DNA of 64,000 nt from Sphingobacterium zeae (GCF_030818895.1 NZ_JAUTBA010000001.1:2418001-2482000); one strand, 5' to 3'; counted from the first letter of the stretch, positions 47,194 to 56,803 are shown. The notes: generated by a model from the sequence alone, not told the origin. A program made the numbers and translations.

Positions 47194-48296
47194 TATGCTT
47201 GCGCTAAAAGTGGGAGGATAACGTTAAATGTTTTGCCATCATTCTTTATTTGCAGTTTTAAGTTGGATAGCAAATCGTATCTTTTAATGATGTTTGAAAT
47301 TCCGATTCCCGATGATTCGGATACATTCTCAATAGGAATTAATATATTTTCAACAACAAGTTGATTCTGGGCGTTGGTGTAGACTTTAATTTTCAGCGGT
47401 TTTCTCTTATTTGTCTGATTATGCTTTAGTGCATTTTCTACCAACAACTGTAAGGTAAGAGGAGGCAATTGGAAATTGCGTTTGGCGGGGTTAACGTTTA
47501 TCTCGAAGTTAACTCCATCGCCGAATCGGCTTTTGATAAGAAATATATATGCATTTAGAAAATTGAGTTCTTCTTCAAGTGAGATAATATCTTTTTTAGA
47601 ATTGATAAGAAGGTAGCGATATATTTTGGAGAAGTTTTCTGCATACTCGTAACCTGATTGCTGGTCTTCGAGAATGATTTCTGAGAGTACGCTCAGGTTA
47701 TTAAATACGAAATGAGGGTCGATTTGTAATTTTAACGATTGAAGTTCTGTTTCTAGAATGACCTGATCGAGCTTTGCTGCACGCATGGACTCATTTTTCC
47801 AGTTGGTGATCAAATGACTACCGATATTGATACCCATTATCATGAGCGCAATCAAAACACTAATTGTAATATTTTGTATCATGCCTCTTTTTTCCTCCAA
47901 TGATGGGGCTATAGTAACATTTTGGGGACCAACGTAATATTTTGAGATGAGGTACTCCAAGAGTAAGTTGATAAATAATACCGTCAAGAGATTGATGACG
48001 GTTTCAAGTAGTAGTCGCTCCGTAGGGCTATCTTTCCAAGTTAAAAACTTGTCAAGTTTGTCATGGACAATGATGCTGAATTCGGATATGATAAAGCTGT
48101 AGATGATCGTAAAAGTCCACTCGCCGAGTATTTCGAACATGTTTCTTTGAAAGTAGCCAGCCCAACAATTCGAGAAAGGATCTATAATATAGGCGACCAA
48201 ATAAATGAGCAGAAAGGACAGAAAGGTGAATATCAGCCTTCTTTTATTTTTACTAATTAGATTATTCTCGTCTTTATAGATCCTAATATCCCGCAT
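47193..48296 (-). CDS. LytS-type membrane histidine kinase
   Basis: 367 residues. Four membrane segments in the first about 150 residues (LIFTFLSFLLIYLVAYII, WTFTIIYSFIISEFSIIV, VINLLTVLFINLLLEYLI, ITISVLIALMIMGINIGS), no large extracytoplasmic domain. The His-kinase phospho-acceptor is in LKLQIDPHFVFNNLSVLSEI, the H-F-x-F-N-x-L pattern of the YehU/LytS group. The ATPase part has LLVENALKHN and GIGISNI. It autophosphorylates and passes phosphate to the LytTR protein it overlaps. It probably senses membrane state or a small molecule. First gene of the pair; 217 bases upstream contain the pump 3 terminator. Confidence 0.93.
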   Translation of the reverse strand: MRDIRIYKDENNLISKNKRRLIFTFLSFLLIYLVAYIIDPFSNCWAGYFQRNMFEILGEWTFTIIYSFIISEFSIIVHDKLDKFLTWKDSPTERLLLETVINLLTVLFINLLLEYLISKYYVGPQNVTIAPSLEEKRGMIQNITISVLIALMIMGINIGSHLITNWKNESMRAAKLDQVILETELQSLKLQIDPHFVFNNLSVLSEIILEDQQSGYEYAENFSKIYRYLLINSKKDIISLEEELNFLNAYIFLIKSRFGDGVNFEINVNPAKRNFQLPPLTLQLLVENALKHNQTNKRKPLKIKVYTNAQNQLVVENILIPIENVSESSGIGISNIIKRYDLLSNLKLQIKNDGKTFNVILPLLAQA

Positions 48297-48442
48297 TTGT
48301 TTAACTTATATTTCTAAATGAAATCTATACAAATTTTGTAATTTCTTTTAGTATTAGACGACAAATTTATGCTGAAGCGTATAAAGCCCCTACTGAAATA
48401 TCAATTTGATGCTCTCAGGCGTATAATGCTGGAACAAACAAA

Positions 48443-48468
48443 AGATGGAGACCCTAGGGTCCCCATCT
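48443..48468 (-). terminator. Terminator of the pump 3 operon
   Basis: AGATGGAGACCCT (48443-48455) and AGGGTCCCCATCT (48456-48468) form a 13-bp stem with one mismatch and no spacer (effective loop CCTAGG). On the minus strand it is followed by TTTTGTTTGTT. It lies 45 bases past the outer-membrane factor stop. Confidence 0.75.
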
Positions 48469-48512
48469 ACCAGATATGTATAAATAAAATTAGAAAATGC
48501 TTGTTTAAAGTA

Positions 48513-49958
48513 TTAATTATTGCTCCATCCACCCCCTAAGGACCGGTAAAGGTCAACAACAGCAGCAAGCTCCGCTTTTTTTACTTGAGCAAGCTCAAGC
48601 TCGCTTTGTAAGATGTTACTCTGGGCCGTTATCACTTCCAGATAGGTGGCCATTCCAGTTTCAAATAGGAGGTTCGCATGTTTTGTAGCTTCTTTTAACC
48701 GGTTAGTTCTATCCGAAGTAATCTTTTGTTTTTCTCTCAATTTTTGAATTGAAATTAAAGCATCGGAAACTTCTCCAGCTGCTGAGATTACTTTTTGCTT
48801 GAAAATCAATACGTTCTTTTCTTGTTCGACACGTGCCAGTTCATATTGGGTTTTCAATTCCTTCCGCTGTAAAATTGGCTGCGTAATACTTCCTGTAATT
48901 GCACCAAATAATGAAGCCGGTAAGTTGAACCAATTGCTTGCCTTGAATGCATTTACTCCTGCCTCGGCGCTAATAACCAAGGAAGGATACATGCGTGCCT
49001 TTGCGTATTGTTGATAAGCTTGTGAAGCTGTAATAGCCAGTTCAGCTTGTTTTACATCCGGACGATGACTTAACAAATCGGCTGGGACGCCAGTTGCTAA
49101 TTCTTCGGGGAATTGAATATTCGACAATTTCTCCGCTATTTTAATTTCCTGCGGGAGTTTTCCGCTAAGAATCTGGATGGCATTTTCCTGAATAGTGATC
49201 TGCAGTTCAAAGTCGGGGATTAAGGCAGCTGCAGACAACCGCTGCGCATCGACCTGCTCCAACGCAAGCAGCGTAATGTCACCAACGTCATATTGTTGCT
49301 GGACGATGCGTAAGGTTGTATCGCTCAATTGCAAGTTTTGTTTGGCGATATCACGCAATTGATAAAGCATCAGCAGTTGATAATAACCTTGTGCAACTTG
49401 TGCAATTAATTGGGTTTGTATTACTTTTTTCGCTTCTTCTGTCTGTAGATAGGAAGCTAAAGCAGCGCTATTTTGATTTTTGATTTTACCCCATAGATCG
49501 GCCTCCCAGGATAAACCTAAGGATGCCGTATAATCCTCCACATGATGTTGGCCTAAAAACTGTCCGAGGCTCAATCCATTCATACTGTTATTGGATGGGT
49601 TGGTGCTATTTCCCCTGATCTGTAGTTGGGCTGAGGGAAGATAGTTCGCTTTTGCTTGTTTCAGGCTCAGTTGAGACGCTTCAATGTTTTTCAATGCTAG
49701 CTTCATATCTAAGTTATGTTGTATCGCACTGTCAATTAATGTCTGTAGGATTTGATCTTTAAAAAAATCACGCCATGGAATAGATCCAATGCTAGTTTCC
49801 TGCGGAGCTTTAGCCTGGTCGCGGTACTGTTCGGGTAAGTTAGGGGCAAGGTATTGATTGCTGACCAACTTATCTGTTTTACAGGACCATGCGACAAAAG
49901 ATAAGATGAAAACCGTCAGTAACTTTGCTTTACTATTCATATATTTAAATTTTGTCAT
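48513..49958 (-). CDS. Outer-membrane efflux lipoprotein (pump 3)
   Basis: 481 residues with the lipobox FVAWSC (Cys about residue 26). Both repeats are present: IPWRDFFKDQILQTLIDSAIQHN, LSWEADLWGKIKNQNSAALAS, then LLSHRPDVKQAELAI and WFNLPASLFGAITG, and the end DLYRSLGGGWSNN. It starts 6 bases after the pump 3 permease stop. The reading ELKTQYELARVEQEKN gives the register used to place the frameshift in pump 1's factor. Confidence 0.93.
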   Translation of the reverse strand: MTKFKYMNSKAKLLTVFILSFVAWSCKTDKLVSNQYLAPNLPEQYRDQAKAPQETSIGSIPWRDFFKDQILQTLIDSAIQHNLDMKLALKNIEASQLSLKQAKANYLPSAQLQIRGNSTNPSNNSMNGLSLGQFLGQHHVEDYTASLGLSWEADLWGKIKNQNSAALASYLQTEEAKKVIQTQLIAQVAQGYYQLLMLYQLRDIAKQNLQLSDTTLRIVQQQYDVGDITLLALEQVDAQRLSAAALIPDFELQITIQENAIQILSGKLPQEIKIAEKLSNIQFPEELATGVPADLLSHRPDVKQAELAITASQAYQQYAKARMYPSLVISAEAGVNAFKASNWFNLPASLFGAITGSITQPILQRKELKTQYELARVEQEKNVLIFKQKVISAAGEVSDALISIQKLREKQKITSDRTNRLKEATKHANLLFETGMATYLEVITAQSNILQSELELAQVKKAELAAVVDLYRSLGGGWSNN

Positions 49959-49964
49959 GATATA

Positions 49965-52900
49965 CTAATTGTTTTTATGCACGGGTATTTCCAACGAAGC
50001 GGTCACGCTTTCATACTGTTTTTGCTTCGGGACACCAGCTATTTTCTCTTGAATAAATTGGAAGAAAATAAAGAGAATCGGGATAATAAAGAGCCCTAAA
50101 ACTACTCCGGTGAACATCCCACCCGCAGCGGCAATACTGATGGAATGATTTCCTTGAGCAGACGGACCTACGGCTGTCATCATTGGAATCATACCAACAA
50201 TAAAGGCTAAGGAAGTCATGATAATAGGCCTCAAACGTAATCTTGCGGCTTTAAGTGCAGCGCTAGGAATCGATAGCCCCTGTTTGCGCCCTTGAATAGC
50301 AAATTCCACAATCAAAATGGCATTTTTGGCCAGCAAACCAATCAACATGACAAGTGCGACTTGTACATAGATGTTGTTGGCGATATCAGTGAAGCTAATT
50401 GCTGCAAAGACGCCAAATATGCCGGTCGGAATGGATAGAATAACCGCTAATGGAATGATGTAGCTTTCATATTGTGCCGCAAGCAAGAAGTAAACAAATA
50501 TCAGACAGAGAATAAAAATCAATGTAGACTGTCCTCCGGAGACAATTTCTTCCTTGGTCATACCTGAGAATTCATAGGTAAATCCAGTAGGCAATTGTTG
50601 TTTTGCAACTTCCTCAACTGCACGGATAGCGTCTCCGGAACTATATCCGGGTTTTGGTATTGCATTTATGCCAATCGAATTAAACAAGTTGTAACGCGAT
50701 GCTGTTTCGGGTCCATATACACGTTCTAATTTGACTAATGTATTGATGGGAACCATATCACCTAATCTGTTTTTTACAAAAATACCGTCCATTGAAGTTG
50801 GTTCACTTCTATCCTTGGCATCAGCTTGGACCATCACACGATAGTATTTTCCAAAACGATTAAAATCTGAAGCTTGAGCACTACCAAAATAGGCTTGCAT
50901 GGTTTTTAATATGCTTTTTGTGCTTACGCCAAGTTGCTCTGCCTTGATATCATCTACCTGGAGCTCATATTGTGGATAATCCGCTTTAAAGGTTGTGAAA
51001 GCCATCATGATTTCAGGACGTTTCATCAGTTCGCCAATAAACTTTTGGCCTACGCCACTGAATTTTCCAAGTTGTCCGCCGGTTCTGTCCTGTAAAACCA
51101 TGTCCAAACCGTCAACATTACTGAACCCTGGTACTGTAGGGAAGGTAAAGACAAAGAAATTTGCGCCTTTGATATTTGCCAGGCGTTGATTCACATCGGC
51201 CATAATCGCATTGATGTCTTTTATCTGACCACGTTCTTCATGTGGTTTAAGGAGGATAAATGCAACACCCGCTGAAGGACTTGTGGATTGTGTTAAAATA
51301 TTGAAACCAGCAAGTACATTTAAAGTCTTGGTAAAATCAGCATGTTGAAGTTGCTTCTCAGCTTCGGCTAATGCCCCAGAAGTACGATCTAAAGAAGCGC
51401 CTGCAGGCATGGATAAAGAAATGGCAATAAATCCTTGGTCTTCCGACGGAATAAATCCAGTAGGTGTTTTACGGATCATAAATATTGTCAAAAGTAGGGT
51501 AATCGCCAATCCTGCAAATGCAACCCATTTGTAACGGATCAAGAAGCGCAGACTTCCTAAATAGTTTTTAGTCAACCGGTCGAATCCAACATTGAATCCA
51601 GCAAAGAAACGTTCCTTGAATTTAAGTTTCTTAGCATCAGAATGACCATGATGCGTTGGTTTTAAGAAGAGTGCACATAACGCAGGACTTAGTGTCAAGG
51701 CATTAATTGCTGAAATAACGATTGCAATCGCCAACGTGAAAGCAAATTGTCTGTAAAACACTCCGGTAGAACCTTCCATAAAGCCGATGGGAAGGAATAC
51801 GGCAGACATCACCAATGTAATCGAGATAATTGCCCCGGTGATTTCGCTCATGGCAGATGTTGTAGCGAGCTTAGGTGGGAGATTTTCATGTTCCATCTTG
51901 GCGTGCACTGCCTCGACGACCACAATTGCATCATCGACGACAATCCCAATGGCAAGCACCAGGGCAAACAAGGTCAATAGGTTGATTGAAAAGCCGAAGA
52001 GCTGCATGAAGAAAAATGTTCCAACGATGGCTACTGGTACTGCAATCGCTGGTATTAATGTCGATCTAAAGTCCTGAAGGAATAGAAAGACAACTAAAAA
52101 TACCAATATAAATGCTTCAACTAGTGTATGTTTTACTTGGTCAATAGATTGATCAAGTGCATCTTTTGTGTTGTATAAAACGAGATATTTGACACCTTTC
52201 GGAAAGCTTAAAGAGGCTTTCTCCATGAATTTTTGAATCGCGATCTGAATTTCATTTGCATTCGAACCTGCCAGCTGCATTACCCCAATATTCAATCCTG
52301 CTTTGCCATTGATACGGGTGTGGCTCGCATAGGTATAGGATCCCAGTTCAACACGAGCGACGTCTTTGAGTTTAAGTACTGAACCGTCAGTGTTGGAGCG
52401 GATAATAATATTTTCGTAGTCACTTGGTTGGTTGAGTTTACCTTTATATTTGATCACAAATTCAAAAGCTTCACGGCTGCTCTCGCCGAATTTACCCGGA
52501 GCAGCTTCAACGTTTTTATCTTGGATGGCGGCCATTACTTCCTCAGGCGTTAATTTATAAGTCGCCATTTGATTTGGATTGAGCCATACCCGCATGGAGT
52601 AGTCTTTGCTACCACCAAATGGCAATGCTTGTCCTACGCCGGGTATCCGTTTCAGTTCGGGAATAATATTGATCTGGGCATAATTGGTAATAAAGGTCTG
52701 ATCGTATTTACTCTGATCTTCCGTATAGAGATCCAATACCATGATCAAGCTGTTTTGCTGTTTTGCCGTGGTGATTCCGGCTTGTACAACCTCAGCTGGC
52801 AATTGGCTGGTTGCCTGAGCCACACGATTTTGGACGTTCACAGCAGCTTGGTCAGGGTCAGTGCCCAATTTAAAATATACAGTAATCATTAATGAACCGT

Positions 52901-53153
52901 CGTTACTGGCGGTAGAGCTCATGTAGCTCATATTTTCAACACCGTTAATTGACTCTTCGAGTGAGGGAGCTACGGCACGAAGGACCGTTTCGGCATTTGC
53001 CCCGGGATATAATGCCGTTACTTGCACTGCCGGCGGTGCAATATCGGGAAACTGCTGCAATGGCAGTTTGAGGATACCAATCACCCCCAATATGACAAGT
53101 AGTATGGAGATAACGGTAGCAAGTACAGGTCTTTCTATAAATTTCTTAAGCAT
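49965..53153 (-). CDS. RND efflux permease, HAE1 family (pump 3)
   Basis: 1062 residues. Helix 1 MLKKFIERPVLATVISIL. The Asp pair is in VLAIGIVVDDAIVVVEAVH, the Lys in LLAKNAILIVEFAI. LQQFPDIAPPAVQVTALYPG is the porter start. FMEGSTGVFYRQFAFTLAIA marks the helix 5 region. Both TM-flanking motifs and loop lengths are normal, so it should be active. Its operon order (adaptor, permease, factor) is complete and tight: 12 bases between adaptor and permease, 6 to the factor. Confidence 0.95.
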   Translation of the reverse strand: MLKKFIERPVLATVISILLVILGVIGILKLPLQQFPDIAPPAVQVTALYPGANAETVLRAVAPSLEESINGVENMSYMSSTASNDGSLMITVYFKLGTDPDQAAVNVQNRVAQATSQLPAEVVQAGITTAKQQNSLIMVLDLYTEDQSKYDQTFITNYAQINIIPELKRIPGVGQALPFGGSKDYSMRVWLNPNQMATYKLTPEEVMAAIQDKNVEAAPGKFGESSREAFEFVIKYKGKLNQPSDYENIIIRSNTDGSVLKLKDVARVELGSYTYASHTRINGKAGLNIGVMQLAGSNANEIQIAIQKFMEKASLSFPKGVKYLVLYNTKDALDQSIDQVKHTLVEAFILVFLVVFLFLQDFRSTLIPAIAVPVAIVGTFFFMQLFGFSINLLTLFALVLAIGIVVDDAIVVVEAVHAKMEHENLPPKLATTSAMSEITGAIISITLVMSAVFLPIGFMEGSTGVFYRQFAFTLAIAIVISAINALTLSPALCALFLKPTHHGHSDAKKLKFKERFFAGFNVGFDRLTKNYLGSLRFLIRYKWVAFAGLAITLLLTIFMIRKTPTGFIPSEDQGFIAISLSMPAGASLDRTSGALAEAEKQLQHADFTKTLNVLAGFNILTQSTSPSAGVAFILLKPHEERGQIKDINAIMADVNQRLANIKGANFFVFTFPTVPGFSNVDGLDMVLQDRTGGQLGKFSGVGQKFIGELMKRPEIMMAFTTFKADYPQYELQVDDIKAEQLGVSTKSILKTMQAYFGSAQASDFNRFGKYYRVMVQADAKDRSEPTSMDGIFVKNRLGDMVPINTLVKLERVYGPETASRYNLFNSIGINAIPKPGYSSGDAIRAVEEVAKQQLPTGFTYEFSGMTKEEIVSGGQSTLIFILCLIFVYFLLAAQYESYIIPLAVILSIPTGIFGVFAAISFTDIANNIYVQVALVMLIGLLAKNAILIVEFAIQGRKQGLSIPSAALKAARLRLRPIIMTSLAFIVGMIPMMTAVGPSAQGNHSISIAAAGGMFTGVVLGLFIIPILFIFFQFIQEKIAGVPKQKQYESVTASLEIPVHKNN

Positions 53154-53165
53154 GTGATTGTAATA

Positions 53166-54368
53166 TTATAATGAATTGATGCTATCTCTTGATAAAGCTT
53201 GTGGCGTGATTTTCTGCCCATCCTGAAGCAGGTCAATGCCTTTGTAGACAATCCGATCTCCCGCATTCAGTCCTTTGCTTACGAGGTAATTTGCACCACT
53301 TTTTCCGATGACAGTAATGGGCTGTTGAACAACTTTATTTTCTTTGCCAACGGTGTAAACGAAGATTTTATCCTGCATTTCAAGGGTAGCAAGTTGAGGT
53401 ACCAATAATGCTTGTGCATACTTCTTCTGTAGCCTTACACGGCCGGTATTTCCGTTACGTAAAACTCCTTCCGGATTGTTGAACGTCGCGCGGAGGGTAA
53501 TCGCACCGGTATTTTTATCAAACTGGCCATCCACCATATCAATTTTTCCTTTCTGATCATAAATTGTCTGATCCGAAAGAACTAAGCTGATCGGAGGGAG
53601 GTTGTGAAGCTTTTGTTGTAAATTACTACCTTCTGTATTGTTTTTGAATGCGATAAAGTCATTTTCTCCCAATGAGAAATAGACATGGAGATCTCTTACA
53701 TTTGACAATGCTGTAAGTGGTTGGGAGTCTGTAGGTCCCACTAAACTCCCTTGTTTGCGCTGCAATCTACCGATGTATCCTTCGGCTGAAGCCCGTATTA
53801 GCGTGTATCCGACATTGATTTTTGCCGTTTCAACCGCCGACAGTGCCAGTTGTACATTTGCTCTAGCGGCGTTACGTGCGCTAATTGCAGTTTTTAACTG
53901 AAAGTCTGTCAGTACTTTGGTGTTCACCAGCTTTGTTTTCTTTTCCACTTCTAACTCGGCGTTTTCCAAGGAAGCTTTTGCTGCCAGCAAATTTGCCTTC
54001 GCTTGATTTAATTGTTCCTGATAAGGGCGGTCGTTAATCTTAAAAAGCGCCTGACCTTTATTTACTTTAGCACCTTCATCGACATAGATGTTTTCCAAAA
54101 TCCCTTCGACTTGTGGCCTGATCTCAATATTGGCCGAAGCTTCAATAGTTGCTGGATATTCTTGATAAACCGTCTCGTTACCATTCTCGATGGTAACGAC
54201 CGGAAGTTTAACCGGTTGTGGATCAATGGGTTTGCTCGTGCCTGTTGAACAACTATATAGAAAGATTGCACTGAGCACATATGCAGTCTTTACGATATTA
54301 ATTCGTTTAACACTGTTAAGTGTTGGAACGTAAATCCTTTTAAGACTTGGTGATAGATTTGTTTTCAT
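53166..54368 (-). CDS. RND periplasmic adaptor lipoprotein (pump 3)
   Basis: 400 residues with an unusually long n-region (about 25 residues) before the signal core TAYVLSAIFLYSC. No better in-frame ATG exists downstream, so 54368 was kept. Lipoyl halves VEGILENIYVDEGAKVNKGQ and IRASAEGYIGRL flank an alpha-hairpin (YQEQLNQAKANLLAAKASLE). The barrel domain holds LRATFNNPEGVLRNGNTGR. A copy of the palindrome TTAACACTGTTAA lies within the first codons (54307-54319), matching copies before this gene and before the tetR. The gene follows tetR by 78 bases. Confidence 0.9.
   Translation of the reverse strand: MKTNLSPSLKRIYVPTLNSVKRINIVKTAYVLSAIFLYSCSTGTSKPIDPQPVKLPVVTIENGNETVYQEYPATIEASANIEIRPQVEGILENIYVDEGAKVNKGQALFKINDRPYQEQLNQAKANLLAAKASLENAELEVEKKTKLVNTKVLTDFQLKTAISARNAARANVQLALSAVETAKINVGYTLIRASAEGYIGRLQRKQGSLVGPTDSQPLTALSNVRDLHVYFSLGENDFIAFKNNTEGSNLQQKLHNLPPISLVLSDQTIYDQKGKIDMVDGQFDKNTGAITLRATFNNPEGVLRNGNTGRVRLQKKYAQALLVPQLATLEMQDKIFVYTVGKENKVVQQPITVIGKSGANYLVSKGLNAGDRIVYKGIDLLQDGQKITPQALSRDSINSL
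54307..54319. promoter_or_regulatory. Operator-like palindrome inside the pump 3 adaptor gene
   Basis: TTAACACTGTTAA, a perfect TTAAC-N3-GTTAA palindrome and the exact reverse complement of the 55064-55076 site. It lies 49 to 61 bases into the adaptor coding sequence. Internal operators occur, but the codons (L-N-S-V) could also produce it by chance. Confidence 0.4.
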
Positions 54369-54398
54369 GTGATATTAAAAATTGAAGTTTTGGTATAT

Positions 54399-54411
54399 TT
54401 AACGGTGTTAG
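54399..54411. promoter_or_regulatory. Operator-like palindrome between tetR and the pump 3 adaptor
   Basis: TTAACGGTGTTAG, TTAAC-N3-GTTAA with one end base changed, 31 bases before the adaptor start on the minus strand. It is placed to control a promoter for the pump alone. Confidence 0.55.
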
Positions 54412-54446
54412 ATTTCTTAACGTTGTATTTTTTGGTGTAAAAAAAA

Positions 54447-55046
54447 TTAGTCAGTCAGGGAGCGTGTGATGCCGTAAATAGCATCTTTTAAAACCTCTTG
54501 ATTGGTATTGTCGCCATTGCCTTGGTTTACCAAATTGATCGAAATCAATCCATGTATAATTGACCAGTACGTAAAATACTTTCTGCAGATCAATTCTTCG
54601 GATGGGTTTTTCTCTTTCATGATTTCACGGATGACATCACTTATCAATTTTCCATGGGATTCAGCACATTTATAGGTTTTTTCAAAACCACAACAGGCCG
54701 TTCCCACACCGAACATTAATTGGTACAATTCGCGTTCTTCGAAGGCGAAATCCCAATAGCTAAACCACATTGCTTCCAATTGTTTCTCCAAATCGGTTTC
54801 AGTTGATTTGGCTTGTTTTACTTTTTTGGCAAGCAGGAGATAACCTTGGTTAGCAAGCTCCATCAAAATGGCATCTTTATTGGCGAAATACTCGTATATC
54901 ATGGGGGCAGTATATTCGATGATATCTGCAATTTTGCGCATACTCAAGGCCTGCCATCCTTCTTCTTTGACGATTTGGAGCGCAGCATCTAGAATATTAG
55001 TTCTATTCTCATCTTTGAGCCGTTGTATGCGTTCTTTGCTACCCAT
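54447..55046 (-). CDS. TetR/AcrR family repressor of pump 3
   Basis: 199 residues. The HTH is EGWQALSMRKIADIIEYTAPMIYEYFANKDAILMEL, with the Y-x-Y-F-x-N-K-D pattern. The ligand domain contains ERELYQLMFGVGTACCGFEK (TetR_C-type with a Cys pair) and EELICRKYFTYWSIIHGLISI. The gene lies directly upstream of the pump 3 adaptor on the same strand. Palindromes TTAAC-N3-GTTAA occur just before its own start and before the adaptor. I infer it represses both. The paired Cys may sense thiol-reactive compounds, but this is speculation. Confidence 0.92.
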   Translation of the reverse strand: MGSKERIQRLKDENRTNILDAALQIVKEEGWQALSMRKIADIIEYTAPMIYEYFANKDAILMELANQGYLLLAKKVKQAKSTETDLEKQLEAMWFSYWDFAFEERELYQLMFGVGTACCGFEKTYKCAESHGKLISDVIREIMKEKNPSEELICRKYFTYWSIIHGLISINLVNQGNGDNTNQEVLKDAIYGITRSLTD

Positions 55047-55063
55047 GCTAATGCGTAAATAAT

Positions 55064-55076
55064 TTAACAGTGTTAA
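55064..55076. promoter_or_regulatory. Operator-like palindrome at the tetR start
   Basis: TTAACAGTGTTAA, a perfect palindrome 18 bases upstream of the tetR start codon. On the minus strand it directly follows CACTTTTG, one base off the -7 box TAnnTTTG. A repressor here would block its own transcription. Confidence 0.6.
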
Positions 55077-55136
55077 GCAAAAGTGATACTTTTAATTTTA
55101 TTTATTGACATCTAAAAGTCATTAAATAAAAATGTA

Positions 55137-56453
55137 TTATTTTTGATGCTCGGAAGAAGTGTTTTCATCGTTCGCAGCGCGGGTTACAAGCTGTTTTATG
55201 CGATTCTTTTCTTTGTCAGTTAGAGGAAGTGCCTTTTCAATAATTGGGAGAATTTCTGTGCTTTTTTCCGATTGCAATAACAGGTCGATGAAACCGAGAT
55301 AGGTGCGCATAAGGTCTGTTTTAAGGCCGAAGAAAATCCGTGGATCTACAATATATAGTTCCTGTATTAATGCTAACAATAGGTTTTTTCTTTTTTTATC
55401 TTGTTCCGAGCTGCTGTATTCGGGCAATAAGCCTTTTCTTTCTAGATCTGTTAATTTTACCGCGACAGCGTGCTCTAGTACATATTTTTTTTTGCTTTCT
55501 ATCCAGTAAATCACGTAACTCAGCATGTAAATTCCGATAAATAACTTGTTTGGCCTTCCCCGAGAAAAGATTATCTTCTGTAGATAGGAGGATATCTTGT
55601 TGTTCAAAATGATCAAAGAAGGTAGATTCAACATAGACGGAGTGGTGGAAATTGATCGCGTTATTGTTGAAACTGCTAAGTACTTTGGCAATTTCCTTTT
55701 TATCGCTATTCAGAAAATAATAATAATATCGATCACCAATTTGTTGGTTCCAGCGAATGTAATTGATGGTAAAATGATAAGAAGTATCACGATCAGGGCT
55801 ATATCCTGTCCAAGAAAGCTGGTCTGTCTCTTCGATTAAATGGTCATAAGCTAATAGCTTTCCATTGACGCGTATGGCGTAATTCCTATCCTTATTCAAG
55901 TAGAGAAACCATCCAAACTCTTGTTCGAGGAAATTGTTAAAGTCGTCGCTTTCAAAAAATGTAGCATTAAGTCCAAAAACGCCTTCAAGAGTAACTTGCG
56001 TTCCCGTATTTTTAGATTCTACCAGCCTGCTTTCACTGATATCGTATTGCTCTTTACTTTCGCGATCAATTTGAATTCGGTAGCTTGAGAAATATTCATT
56101 CTCCTGAAAAACGGTATCCCAAATCGCACGTGTTGCAAAAAGCGAGAAAGAAAATCGACCCTTTCCCTTTTTTCCTCTGGTATAGGAGCTCCGTTTGAGA
56201 CTATTTTTTTTATAGAATCCAAAAAGTTTCCAAATGAGGAAGAAAGTGTCTCTAGGGGTATGCCTTCGCCATTGTCCTGTATGCTTACACGATTAATGTA
56301 GCCTAATTCATTACTGTCTATAGAGAGTTCAATCTGTGTGGCTTTTGCATCAAATCCATTCCAGAAATATTCAGCGATGGCATGTTTAGGGTCTTTGGGA
56401 AGTCCTGCTGATTCGATACTTTGGTTCGTTATTTTTGTGCTTTTCTTCATCAT
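55137..56453 (-). pseudogene. GHKL-type (Hsp90/MutL-like) ATPase gene with two homopolymer frameshifts
   Basis: Three consecutive frames form one protein of about 438 residues. Part 1 (56453 down) has KHAIAEYFWNGFDAKATQIE with the Glu and Asn of GHKL motif I, then VSIQDNGEGIPLET (motif II). Correct continuation needs one more A in the A8 run (T at 56204-56211): it then reads NSLKRSSYTRGKKGKGRFSF with the G-x-x-G-x-G loop, then SLFATRAIWDTVFQ. Part 2 runs to DRKQKK; removing one A from the A9 run (T at 55495-55503) restores KYVLEHAVAVKLTDLERKGL and a normal C-terminus. The two indels cancel. Resembles HATPase_c_3/MORC-like ATPases; role unknown, no partner gene recognised. Confidence 0.85.
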
Positions 56454-56527
56454 AAAGACGGTTTAGCTTAAAACTTGTATAAAACAGATGGAAATAATTT
56501 GGTCGATTAATTCCATTTCAATGTACG

Positions 56528-56803
56528 CTATTTTTTAGATCTCTGGATTAGAAATGTGAAAAAATAAGCAAGTCCAAAACAGATAATAAGATCGAAAAGA
56601 AAATAAATAGAATTGAAACTACTTCGATTCTCAGGTTCCACTGAGCGCTTGCCACCCATATATTCATAAAAAGGAAATGGAAAACCCAATCTGTCATTTC
56701 CATCGGATATGCTATCGCATTTGGCGAAGAGAATGGTAGTCGTGACTGTTATTACACTAAAAATTACCCAGGTTTTTTTTGGGAAATTTGAAACTATCTT
56801 CAT
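56528..56803 (-). CDS. Small two-helix membrane protein, unknown
   Basis: 91 residues. Two membrane segments: residues about 11-28 (WVIFSVITVTTTILFAKC) and 68-86 (YFLFDLIICFGLAYFFTFL). A polar loop of about 35 residues between them contains LGFPFPFYEYMGGKRS. The C-terminus is QRSKK. It resembles small Bacteroidota membrane proteins of unknown function, with the loop outside. It lies 75 bases upstream of the broken ATPase gene on the same strand and may share its transcript. Confidence 0.6.
   Translation of the reverse strand: MKIVSNFPKKTWVIFSVITVTTTILFAKCDSISDGNDRLGFPFPFYEYMGGKRSVEPENRSSFNSIYFLFDLIICFGLAYFFTFLIQRSKK

Noticed and set aside
55137..55691. Three separate small genes at the GHKL locus
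   Set aside because: Each begins or ends at a homopolymer and together they form one continuous family-like protein after two single-base corrections.
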